This document shows, piece by piece, positions 16,485 through 23,782 of a stretch of DNA of 64,000 nt. Source of the stretch: UBA1479 sp963972065. GTDB taxonomy: Bacteria; Pseudomonadota; Alphaproteobacteria; Rhodospirillales; Casp-alpha2. The notes under the pieces are model-generated. The model was given only the letters and a program-made list of their open reading frames with translations. It did not search any database and was not told the DNA's origin. Location of the stretch: NCBI GenBank assembly GCA_963972065.1, contig CAXAVJ010000004.1, forward strand, positions 33,099 through 97,098, in the 5' to 3' direction. The translations under genes and the position numbers were made by a program. The number at the start of each line of letters is the position of its first letter. Positions within the stretch are counted from its first letter, which is position 1.

Positions 16485-17672
16485 TTAAATTACTCTTGCC
16501 TTGCGCAGTTGGGCGAGCCGGTTTTTATCATAACCCAGGTCGGAGAGGATTTTCTCCGTATCTTCGCCCAGCGGCGAGGCCGGGCGGGCCGGCGTCGGGG
16601 TGGCCGAGCGCACGGGCGTGTCGATCATGCGGATCGGGCCGTGGCCCTCAAGGTCCAATTCCTGGATGATACCCTGTTCGGCGACGAAAGGGTTGTCCAG
16701 CGCCTGGGCCAGATCGTAGACCGGCGACGACGGCACGGCGCCGGAAAAGGCGTCCAGCCAGTCCGCCGTGGTGCGCTCGCTCAACCGTTCGTCCAGCAGT
16801 TCCTGGACCAGTTCTCGGTTGGCGAGGCGTTCCTTAAAGGTCTTGAAGCGGGGATCGGATCCCCAGTCGGGCTCGCCGATGGCCTTGCACAGGGCCGGCC
16901 AGAATTTTTCCTTGTTGCACATGATGTAGATCCAGCCGTCCCGCGTTCGGTACAACTGGCACGGCACCAGCGACGCATGGCCGGAGCGCGCCGTGCGCCC
17001 CTGCACATGGCCCGAATTCAGATACCAGGTGGACGTATAGACGTTCAGCATATGCGCCATGTGGAACAGGGAGGTATCCAGGTCCTGGCCCTTGCCCGTG
17101 GCACGCGCGCTGACGATCCCGGACGAGACGGCAAAGGCCAGCGCCAGCCCCGTCGCCAGATCGACCACGGACAGGCCCATGCGGGTCGGCGGGCTGCCCG
17201 GCTCGCCGGTGACGGAGAAATGCCCGGCTTCGGCCTGCATCAGGAAATCGAAGCCCGGCCAGGCAGCGCGCGATCCCGTGCGCCCATAGGCCGATAGATG
17301 GGCGCAGACGATCTTGGGGTTTGCCACCTTCAGATGCTCATAGGTGATGCCCAACCGTTCCGCCACGTCACCCCGCGAATTGCTGGCCACCGCATCGGCG
17401 GTCTTCACCAAATCCAGGAACACGGCCATGCCCTCGGGTTTCTTGAGATCGAGGCTGAGGCTCTTCTTGTTGCGGTTGAAGGAATGAAAGAACTGGCTGT
17501 CACCGTTCTCGAAGAAATGCGGGCCCAGGGCGCGGGCGTAATCGCCTTCTCCCGGTGCCTCGATCTTGATGACCTCCGCCCCCTGGTCAGCCAGGAACTG
17601 CGTGCCGAAAGGGCCGGCGCCGTATTGTTCGACGGCGAGGATGCGCACGCCGTCAAGCGGCAGGCCGCTCAT
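16485..17672 (-). CDS. Class III CoA-transferase (CaiB/BaiF/Frc family)
   Basis: The 395-residue protein shows the family's opening LDGVRILAVEQYGAGPFGTQFLADQGAEVIKIE in broken form: VEQYGAGPFGTQ at about residues 14-25 and GAEVIKIE at about 30-37. RNKKSLSLDLKKPEG follows at about 65-79, then SAYGRTGSRAAWPGFDFLMQAEAG, the region containing the catalytic Asp. Members transfer CoA between a carboxylate and an acyl-CoA such as succinyl-CoA. The start codon overlaps the stop of the acyl-CoA dehydrogenase (ATGA), so the two are translationally coupled. Its last 38 coding bases are duplicated at 15375-15412. Confidence 0.9.
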   Translation of the reverse strand: MSGLPLDGVRILAVEQYGAGPFGTQFLADQGAEVIKIEAPGEGDYARALGPHFFENGDSQFFHSFNRNKKSLSLDLKKPEGMAVFLDLVKTADAVASNSRGDVAERLGITYEHLKVANPKIVCAHLSAYGRTGSRAAWPGFDFLMQAEAGHFSVTGEPGSPPTRMGLSVVDLATGLALAFAVSSGIVSARATGKGQDLDTSLFHMAHMLNVYTSTWYLNSGHVQGRTARSGHASLVPCQLYRTRDGWIYIMCNKEKFWPALCKAIGEPDWGSDPRFKTFKERLANRELVQELLDERLSERTTADWLDAFSGAVPSSPVYDLAQALDNPFVAEQGIIQELDLEGHGPIRMIDTPVRSATPTPARPASPLGEDTEKILSDLGYDKNRLAQLRKARVI

Positions 17673-18838
17673 CCTTGTGCTCGTTCTGTCAGTTGCCGAG
17701 CGATGATGATGCGCTGCAATTCGTTGGTCCCCTCGCCGATGCACAGCAGGGGCGCGTCGCGGAAATAGCGTTCCACGTTGTATTCCTTGGAATAGCCGTA
17801 GGCACCGTGAATGCGCATGGCCTCAATGGCGTTTTCCAGCGCCGCTTCGGTGGCGAACAGCTTGGCCATGCCGGCTTCCATGTCGCAGCGCTGTCCCTTG
17901 TCATAGGCGCGGGCTGCGCTGTCGACCAGCAAACGCGCGGCCTCAACCCGCGTCGCCATATCCGCCAACTTGATCTGGATCGACTGATGTTCGGCGATGG
18001 GCTTGCCGAAGGTCTTGCGGTCCAGGGCATAGGCGACGGCGTCGTTGAGGGCCGCCCGGGCGACCCCGACGCCGCGCGCGGCGACGTTGATGCGGCCCAG
18101 TTCCAGCCCGCCCAGAATCTGCTGTAACCCCCGGCCCTCGTCCGGGCCGATTAGGTTGGTCAGGGGCACGCGGGTGTTGTCGAACACGACCTCGCCCGTG
18201 TCGATGCCCTTGTAACCGAGCTTGTGCAGCTTGGACGTTTTGTAACCGGCATCCTTCTCGACCAGGATCAGGCTCATGCCCTTGTGCTTGGGCTCGGTCT
18301 CCGGGTCGGTCTTGGCCAGCACGGCCAGGAAATTTCCTTCGATGCAGTTGGTGATCCACATCTTGTTGCCGTTAAGGACGTATTCGTTGCCGTCCTTCTT
18401 CGCCGTCGTGCGCACGGCCTGCAGGTCGGTGCCGCAGTCCGGTTCGGTCAGGGCGATGCCGCCCCGCATTTCGCCGGACGCCATCTTGGGCAACCAATAG
18501 CGCTTCTGATCCTCGGTCCCAAAGCGTTCGACCGCCGCGGCGGCGATCAGGTGCGAATTGAAGATCCCCGACACGGACATCCAGCACGACGACACTCTTT
18601 CGACGATCTTGGAATAGGTCGAAGCCGACAGGCCCAGGCCGCCGTATTCCTCACCGATGGTGGCGCCCATCAGGCCCATTTCCGCCAGCTTGTCGGCGAT
18701 GTCGCGGGGGTATTCGTCCGCCGCTTCCAGCTTGTGGGCATGGGGCCGCACGTCCTGTTCGATGAACTTATCGACGGAGTCGAAGATGATGCGTTCTTCT
18801 TCGCTCAGGTCCTGGGCAGATGCCGCGTCGGGGGCCAT
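17669..18838 (-). CDS. Acyl-CoA dehydrogenase
   Basis: The 389-residue flavoprotein has the standard three-domain plan: FIEQDVRPHAHKLEAADEYP in the N-terminal helices, ALTEPDCGTDLQAVRTTA and NGNKMWITNCIEGNF in the middle barrel, and GAYGYSKEYNVERYFRD plus IGEGTNELQR in the C-terminal bundle. The Glu of GEGTNEL occupies the catalytic-base position of short-chain enzymes. ATG 18838 was chosen because AGGAAG lies at ideal spacing. It desaturates an acyl-CoA and passes electrons to ETF. It sits between MaoC and CoA-transferase genes, giving a CoA activation, dehydrogenation and hydration module. Confidence 0.9.
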   Translation of the reverse strand: MAPDAASAQDLSEEERIIFDSVDKFIEQDVRPHAHKLEAADEYPRDIADKLAEMGLMGATIGEEYGGLGLSASTYSKIVERVSSCWMSVSGIFNSHLIAAAAVERFGTEDQKRYWLPKMASGEMRGGIALTEPDCGTDLQAVRTTAKKDGNEYVLNGNKMWITNCIEGNFLAVLAKTDPETEPKHKGMSLILVEKDAGYKTSKLHKLGYKGIDTGEVVFDNTRVPLTNLIGPDEGRGLQQILGGLELGRINVAARGVGVARAALNDAVAYALDRKTFGKPIAEHQSIQIKLADMATRVEAARLLVDSAARAYDKGQRCDMEAGMAKLFATEAALENAIEAMRIHGAYGYSKEYNVERYFRDAPLLCIGEGTNELQRIIIARQLTERAQG

Positions 18839-18853
18839 GGTCATCACTTCCTA

Positions 18854-19372
18854 CTAGTAGTTTGCTTTGTCGTCGACCGCGTGGCCACGCTTGGGGATCA
18901 GCATGGTGCGCTCGAAGCTCATGACGACCTTGCCATCCTGCTTGGTCGCCGTGGTGCGGATGGTGACGATGCCCTGGGTCGGGCGCGACTTGCTTTCGCG
19001 GATCGCCAACACCTCGCTTTCCGCATAGAGCGTGTCGCCGACGAATACCGGGGCCGGCATCTTGATGTCGGTCCAGCCCAGATTGCCGATGGCTTTCTGA
19101 CTGACGTCGGACACGCTCATTCCCGCGACGATCGACAGCGTCAGGCAGGAATTGACCAGCGGCTTTCCGAACTCGCTCTTGGCGGCGTATTCGTTGTCGA
19201 AATGCAGCGGGTGCTGGTTCATGGTCAGCAGGGTGAACCAGGTGTTGTCACTTTCCGTAATGCTGCGCCCGGGACGGTGTTCGTAAATGTCGCCGACCTT
19301 GAAATCCTCAAGATAGCGGCCATAGGACTCGCGGTATCGGTTGGGTCCGACTTGTTTTGCTTCGGCAACCAT
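18854..19372 (-). CDS. MaoC family dehydratase
   Basis: A 172-residue hot-dog-fold protein. The hydratase-2 signature appears as DNTWFTLLTMNQHPLHFDNEYA at about residues 40-61, with the catalytic Asp/His pair in NQHPLHFD, followed by FGKPLVNSCLTLSIVAGMSV. Members hydrate enoyl-CoA or mesaconyl-type CoA esters. It overlaps no neighbour but sits 3 bases after the PrpD-like stop and 15 before the dehydrogenase start. With the CoA-transferase it resembles mesaconyl-CoA or itaconyl-CoA hydration modules, which is inference. Confidence 0.88.
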   Translation of the reverse strand: MVAEAKQVGPNRYRESYGRYLEDFKVGDIYEHRPGRSITESDNTWFTLLTMNQHPLHFDNEYAAKSEFGKPLVNSCLTLSIVAGMSVSDVSQKAIGNLGWTDIKMPAPVFVGDTLYAESEVLAIRESKSRPTQGIVTIRTTATKQDGKVVMSFERTMLIPKRGHAVDDKANY

Positions 19373-19375
19373 GGA

Positions 19376-20761
19376 TCAGGCGTCTCCGTGGCTAAGGGCG
19401 AGGACCGAACGCAGGCTGTTCGCTTCCTCCAGGTTCAACAGGGCGCATGAGAACCGCTCCATGCCCGCCTCGGACAGATAGGGCGCGCACAGGCCGTCGA
19501 ACTTGGCACGGAATTCGGCCTGGTTCATGAAGTTGGCGGGCTCGCCCTTGGGGATTTCGACGAAGCGCTCATAGACTTCGCCCGACTTCATGCGGATCGT
19601 CGCCTTGCCCGCCATGTTGTCGGGGAAGGCGGCCTCGGCATCCGGATCGACGACCGTGGAAACGCGCTTGGCCAGGGCCAGGGTGTCGGCGTCGCTCAGG
19701 TGGGTCTTGTAGTCGTCCCACACCATGTTGCCCGTGCGCAGCACCACGGCGGCGCAGAACGGCATGGAGAACTGCCCGTCGACGATGGATTTCGGATTTT
19801 GCTTTTCCGCATCCGAATTACCGACGATCTTCCAGCCCGTTTCCGGCACGCCGATGGTCGCACTGTCCACGTTGTCGGCGGAAATACCGTGTTCACCGGC
19901 CAGTTGGCGGATGGCGTCCATGGCCGCATGGGTGTAGCGGCAGCTGGGATAAGGTTTCACGCCAAGCGCCATGGTCTCCCAATACGCGCCCAGGTTCGCC
20001 GCCGCCTTGTCCAGGTCGGCCTTGGGCGACAGGGAATGCAGGAAGCCCCATTTGCCCTCGATGGCTTCCTTCGGGCCCTTGAAGCCCTCCGCCGCCAGGG
20101 TGGCGCAGGTCAGGCCATTCTGCGCCGCCTGCCCGACGTGGGAGCGTTTGGTCCAGGCGCCGTCGGCCAGGAACTGCATGGAGCCCGCCGCTTGGGACAG
20201 CGCGATGCCAAGTGCGCTTTCGATGCCATCGGCGTCGAGGCCCAAAACCTTGCCCGCCGCCGCCGCCGCCGCCATCACGCCGGTGGTCGCCGTGGGGTGA
20301 TAGCCGCGGTCGTAATGGGCGGTCGGCACCAGGGCCTTGGCCAGGCGGATCTGAATTTCATAGCCGACGACGCAGGCGGTGATGACATCCCTGCCGGACG
20401 CATCGGTCATTTCCGCCGCCGCCAGAACCGCCGGCACGATGGGTGCCGAGGAATGCAGCGAGGCTTCCGCATGGGTGTCGTCGAAATCCAGGGAATGAGC
20501 CAGAGAGCCGTTGACCAGGGCCGCCGCCATCGGCGTGTAGCCGCGCCCGTCGCCGAGCACCGAGCAATTGCCCGCGACCTGGCCCAGGCGTTCGACCGCG
20601 CTGACCAGACTGGCCGTGCTTTCCGCGTCGTGGCGGGCGCGCACCATGATGCCGGCGACATCCAGGATCAGAAGCTTGGTGCGGGCCGCGATTTCGGCCG
20701 GCAACTTGTCATAGGTCAGGCCGGCGGCGAATTCAGCCAATTGGCGGGTAGTGCCCGTCAT
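19376..20761 (-). CDS. MmgE/PrpD family protein
   Basis: The 461-residue protein has NGSLAHSLDFDDTHAEASLHSSAPIV in pieces characteristic of the family (HSLDFDDTH at about residues 84-92), the MAAAAAAGKVLGLDADGIESALG helical stretch and a C-terminal domain entered at KPYPSCRYTHAAMDA. It is the first gene of the long - strand catabolic array and has a strong GGAGGAG site eight bases before ATG 20761. The family acts on methylcitrate, aconitate or related acids. It shares the fold but not close sequence with the protein at 6159. The divergent LysR gene at 20900 probably controls it. Confidence 0.87.
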   Translation of the reverse strand: MTGTTRQLAEFAAGLTYDKLPAEIAARTKLLILDVAGIMVRARHDAESTASLVSAVERLGQVAGNCSVLGDGRGYTPMAAALVNGSLAHSLDFDDTHAEASLHSSAPIVPAVLAAAEMTDASGRDVITACVVGYEIQIRLAKALVPTAHYDRGYHPTATTGVMAAAAAAGKVLGLDADGIESALGIALSQAAGSMQFLADGAWTKRSHVGQAAQNGLTCATLAAEGFKGPKEAIEGKWGFLHSLSPKADLDKAAANLGAYWETMALGVKPYPSCRYTHAAMDAIRQLAGEHGISADNVDSATIGVPETGWKIVGNSDAEKQNPKSIVDGQFSMPFCAAVVLRTGNMVWDDYKTHLSDADTLALAKRVSTVVDPDAEAAFPDNMAGKATIRMKSGEVYERFVEIPKGEPANFMNQAEFRAKFDGLCAPYLSEAGMERFSCALLNLEEANSLRSVLALSHGDA

Positions 20762-20899
20762 CGTTCGGTCTCCTCCATGCGTTAATACCGCGCCTGTTTC
20801 CGGCGCGGTTACCATTTCGAAAGGCGACTACACCACAAGATTTGTGATAGGGCTAATAGCAATATATGCATTATTAATCTGGATAAGAGATCAATCGTC
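20762..20899. promoter_or_regulatory. Divergent promoter region of prpD-like array and lysR
   Basis: The 138-base gap contains an AT-rich imperfect dyad at 20853-20876 (TAATAGC ... GCATTATTA) centred about 35 bases before the LysR start. LysR proteins usually bind such AT-rich T-N11-A dyads in the divergent gap. Exact sites cannot be fixed by eye. Confidence 0.4.
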
Positions 20900-21796
20900 A
20901 TGCTGCCGATGACCCTGAAACAGTTGGAGATTTTCGTCGCCGTGGCGGAACAGAACGGCTTTCGCCGAGCGTCGGAACGCCTCAACCTGAGCCAATCGGC
21001 CGTGACCGCCCATATCAAGCTGCTGGAAGCCCATTTGGGCGTGCCCCTGTTCCACCGCACGACGCGGACGGTGCGCATGACGGAGGCCGGGGAGAACCTG
21101 TACCGCCGCGCGGGCCGCGTGCTCGAAGGGCTGGAGGACATCGTCCGCATCTTTCACGACGAAGCCGCCATGGGCCGGGGCCGCGTGCTGCTGACCTCAG
21201 CTCCCAGCTTCGCCGCGACGCGACTGCCCGCCATCCTGGCCCGGTTCCAGGGCCGCAATCCCAACATCACAGTCCACGTACGCGAGGCCTATGCCACGGA
21301 TATGCTGGACATCTTGCGCCGGGGCGACGCCGATTTCGCCATCGGACCCGTGGAAAAGGTGCCCCGTGAATTCGAATTTCGCCAGTTCCTGACCGACGGC
21401 TATTGCGCCGTCGTCGCGGCGGACCATCCGCTTGCGGGGCGGACGGACATTCCCCTGAACGCCCTCGCGGACGAAACAATCCTGGCCCTGCCGCTGCCGT
21501 CGCGCACCCGCATCCAGGTCGAAGGCGCGTTCCAATCCGCCGGACTGACCCTGGTGCCGCATTTCGAAATGCTGCACCATCAGACTTTGATTTCCATGGC
21601 GGAACAGGGCCTGGGCGTGGCGATCCTACCGGAAACGGCGGTCCTGCCGTCGAAGGACGGGGCCTATTGGTCGGCCCGCATCAAGCATCCGCAACTGACC
21701 CGGCGCATCGGCATCATCACCCTGCGTGGCCAAACCTTGGCCCCAGGGGCCAGCGAGCTGGCCAATCTTATCGCGGGGAAGGAATTTAAAGGGTGA
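20900..21796 (+). CDS. LysR family transcriptional regulator
   Basis: The 298-residue protein has an N-terminal winged helix-turn-helix (residues about 3-62, including RASERLNLSQSAVTAHIKLLE) and a two-lobed effector domain from about residue 90 (GRGRVLLTSAPSFAATRLPAIL). It is divergent from the PrpD-like gene 138 bases away, the classic geometry for a LysR activator of an adjacent catabolic operon, with a pathway acid as likely coinducer. The substrate-binding part is not close enough to a characterised regulator to name the ligand. Confidence 0.9.
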   Translation: MLPMTLKQLEIFVAVAEQNGFRRASERLNLSQSAVTAHIKLLEAHLGVPLFHRTTRTVRMTEAGENLYRRAGRVLEGLEDIVRIFHDEAAMGRGRVLLTSAPSFAATRLPAILARFQGRNPNITVHVREAYATDMLDILRRGDADFAIGPVEKVPREFEFRQFLTDGYCAVVAADHPLAGRTDIPLNALADETILALPLPSRTRIQVEGAFQSAGLTLVPHFEMLHHQTLISMAEQGLGVAILPETAVLPSKDGAYWSARIKHPQLTRRIGIITLRGQTLAPGASELANLIAGKEFKG

Positions 21797-21809
21797 ATTC
21801 GATACTCTA

Positions 21810-22229
21810 TTATCGCGGCCCGAACAATATTGGCGATAGCTTCTCGCGCAACCCACCATCGCTCTCATTGAGCGCTTGAACCCGCATTTCTGACACCAGA
21901 TTAAGAAATGCGTTAAATCCTTCTTCCGTTATCAGTTTTGCACCCGCAGCTTCAAAATCGCTGAGCGCGATAACGACTGCTCGATCGCCATAGATGCAGA
22001 TCCGCGTTTTCGCATCCGCTGCCCTGGCGAAAAGTTCCGAACTGTCTGGACCATTTCGCCGTGTCGCCTGTGCACTGTCAGCAACGGCCCGCAGATAATC
22101 GACATAAGCGCGTGTCTGCATTTCGGCCAACGTGTCTTTACGTCGCTGATGGCGTGACAGCCAAAACTGCAACAACGCACCAACAACCACACCAACTATC
22201 GGCAGGGTCGCGATGAAAAGCGTTTCCAC
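21810..22229 (-). CDS. Hypothetical membrane-anchored protein
   Basis: A 139-residue protein with one N-terminal transmembrane helix at about residues 4-23, followed by a basic stretch (SRHQRRKD) and a mostly helical cytoplasmic domain with an aromatic-containing motif TRAYVDYLRAVADSAQAT at about 39-56. I recognise the architecture as a widespread uncharacterised one but cannot assign a function. It is 12 bases downstream of the 68-residue coiled-coil gene on the same strand, so they form a small operon. The local composition is less GC-rich than that of the neighbours. Confidence 0.6.
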   Translation of the reverse strand: METLFIATLPIVGVVVGALLQFWLSRHQRRKDTLAEMQTRAYVDYLRAVADSAQATRRNGPDSSELFARAADAKTRICIYGDRAVVIALSDFEAAGAKLITEEGFNAFLNLVSEMRVQALNESDGGLREKLSPILFGPR

Positions 22230-22241
22230 GGATAGAATAAC

Positions 22242-22448
22242 TTACTCGGCTGGCACGTCAGAGAGATCAAGGCGACGCTTGATTAGTGACACATCGTCAG
22301 CAATACGGTCGATGCGGTTGGACAGATTAGCGTATTGCGTTTCCATCATACCCACACGCCCGGTCAACTCCCGCTGCCCAGTGACCAGGGTATCGAGGGT
22401 TGATCGGATCGCCCGCAAATGCTCAAGGACGATGTTGTCGTCAGCCAT
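22242..22448 (-). CDS. Short coiled-coil protein, unknown
   Basis: A 68-residue protein, almost entirely a predicted coiled coil (LEHLRAIRSTLDTLVTGQ through NRIDRIADDVSLIKRRLDL). It probably oligomerises and partners the membrane-anchored protein encoded just downstream. Similar short heptad-repeat proteins are common in alphaproteobacteria without known function. ATG 22448 is preceded by a purine-rich GGAGACAGGC. Confidence 0.6.
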   Translation of the reverse strand: MADDNIVLEHLRAIRSTLDTLVTGQRELTGRVGMMETQYANLSNRIDRIADDVSLIKRRLDLSDVPAE

Positions 22449-22508
22449 GCCTGTCTCCGACTTATCAACAGGCGGATTGTACCCGCAAAACGAGCGTCGG
22501 AAAAGCCG

Positions 22509-23312
22509 CTAACCCAGCCCGAACTCCTTGGCCCATTTCAACGACGCCTTGGTCGCCCCCGGCTTGGCCTTGTCGTGGGGGGCATATTCGCAGCCGAGCC
22601 AGCCATTAAAACCCAGGCGGTCGCACAGGTCGAACACGAAGGGATAGTTGATTTCGCCCTCGTCCGGCGGGGTGCGGCCCGGGTTACCGGCAATCTGTAC
22701 ATGCAGGATCGACGGCAGGTGCGCCTCGAAGGTGCGCGCCAGGTCGCCCTCCATGATCTGGGCATTGTGGAAATCATACTGGATGCCGATGTTGCTGGAG
22801 CCCGCCGCCTTCACGGCATCGACCACACGCTGCGCCTCTTTCGTCGTCTGCACCAGATAGCCCGGCCGGGCGATGGTGTTGATGGGCTCGATCAGGGCGC
22901 TCAGCCCGGCCTCGGCCAGCACCGGGCAGGCCCATTTCAAATTGTCGATGAACACATCGAAGCCCGCGTTCCGATCCCAATCACCCGATTGCCATCCGGC
23001 CAGGACATGCAGATAGGTCGTGCCCAGGGCCTTGGCGTAATCGACGGCCTTGCCGATGGTGTCCTGGAATTCACCCTTGCGGCCCGACAGCCCGGCGATG
23101 CCGTATTCGCCGTCGTGCTTGCCGGGGGGCGAATTGAACATCAGGAACTCGATCCCCGCCGCCTTGCAGGCATCGGCCATCGCATGGGCGTCGTGGCCGT
23201 AGAGCAGCGGGCATTCGACGGCGGTAAACCCCAGGTCGCGGACCAACTGGAAACGCTCCAGCATGGGGACTTCCTGAGCCATCCAACCGACGTTGGCAGC
23301 GAAACGGGGCAT
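22509..23312 (-). CDS. hyi: Hydroxypyruvate isomerase family protein (Hyi/OtnI)
   Basis: A 267-residue TIM barrel of the xylose-isomerase-like superfamily. Family landmarks are MPRFAANVGWMAQEVP at the start, LHVLAGWQSG near residue 102, the metal-binding Glu in LIEPINTIARPGY at about 141-153 and YDFHNAQIMEGDL, HVQIAGNPGR and GCEYAP in the C-terminal half. Hyi converts hydroxypyruvate and tartronate semialdehyde in glyoxylate metabolism, and OtnI acts on 2-oxo-tetronate. No glyoxylate carboligase lies in the window, so the substrate is left open. Confidence 0.88.
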   Translation of the reverse strand: MPRFAANVGWMAQEVPMLERFQLVRDLGFTAVECPLLYGHDAHAMADACKAAGIEFLMFNSPPGKHDGEYGIAGLSGRKGEFQDTIGKAVDYAKALGTTYLHVLAGWQSGDWDRNAGFDVFIDNLKWACPVLAEAGLSALIEPINTIARPGYLVQTTKEAQRVVDAVKAAGSSNIGIQYDFHNAQIMEGDLARTFEAHLPSILHVQIAGNPGRTPPDEGEINYPFVFDLCDRLGFNGWLGCEYAPHDKAKPGATKASLKWAKEFGLG

Positions 23313-23361
23313 TATGGGCCCTCCCCGGCCTGGACGCGCCCGGGCGCGCCGGATTTAGATT

Positions 23362-23700
23362 CTAGAGCGCGTCGTTGTCCTGTTCGCCGGTGCGGATGCG
23401 CACGGCACTTTCCAGGTCATAGACGAAGACCTTGCCGTCGCCGATCTTGCCGGTGTTGGCGGCCCCCTTGATGGCCTCGACCACCTCGGCCGCCTTGTCG
23501 TCGGCCACGGCGATCTCGATCTTCACCTTGGGCAGGAAATGGACCTGGTATTCCGCGCCCCGGTAGATTTCGGTCTGTCCGCGTTGGCGGCCATAACCCT
23601 TCACTTCCGAAACGGTCATTCCCTCGACGCCGGCGGCGCCGAGCGCCTCGCGGACGGCGTCCAGCTTGTGCGGTTTGATCACCGCCATGACGAACTTCAT
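23362..23700 (-). CDS. glnK: Nitrogen regulatory protein P-II
   Basis: A complete 112-residue PII protein with the T-loop RGAEYQVHFLPK carrying the uridylylation Tyr51, and the B-loop region KIGDGKVFVYDLESAVRIRTGE. PII trimers bind ATP/ADP and 2-oxoglutarate and, when unmodified, plug the AmtB channel. It lies immediately downstream of amtB on the same strand, the reverse of the usual glnK-amtB order. A strong hairpin sits in the 82-base gap between them. GlnB is an alternative name, but the amtB linkage favours GlnK. Confidence 0.92.
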   Translation of the reverse strand: MKFVMAVIKPHKLDAVREALGAAGVEGMTVSEVKGYGRQRGQTEIYRGAEYQVHFLPKVKIEIAVADDKAAEVVEAIKGAANTGKIGDGKVFVYDLESAVRIRTGEQDNDAL

Positions 23701-23747
23701 GTTTGCCTCTCCTAATATCTTTGCGTTTGCCGTTTTTCCCGGCTTGC

Positions 23748-23771
23748 GGGCGGAGCACCGCTGCTCCGCCC
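23748..23771. terminator. 10-bp perfect stem-loop between amtB and glnK
   Basis: Arms GGGCGGAGCA and TGCTCCGCCC enclose the tetraloop CCGC. On the - strand, the direction of amtB-glnK, no T-run follows immediately, so it may act as an attenuator, processing site or RNA stabiliser rather than a full terminator. A short T-run follows on the + strand. Confidence 0.5.
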
Positions 23772-23782
23772 TTTATAGCACG

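Larger units (their letters stand above)
15375..16526. mobile_element. Putative small integrated cassette bounded by CoA-transferase 3'-end direct repeats
   Basis: Direct repeats at 15375-15412 and 16489-16526 enclose about 1.1 kb that is visibly AT-rich beside GC-rich flanks and holds two membrane-protein genes. Integrative elements that target the 3' end of a gene typically supply a replacement end and leave the old end at the far border, which is the pattern here. No integrase or transposase is present, so it would be non-autonomous or a remnant. Alternative: duplication of the gene followed by gene loss and acquisition of foreign DNA. Confidence 0.5.
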
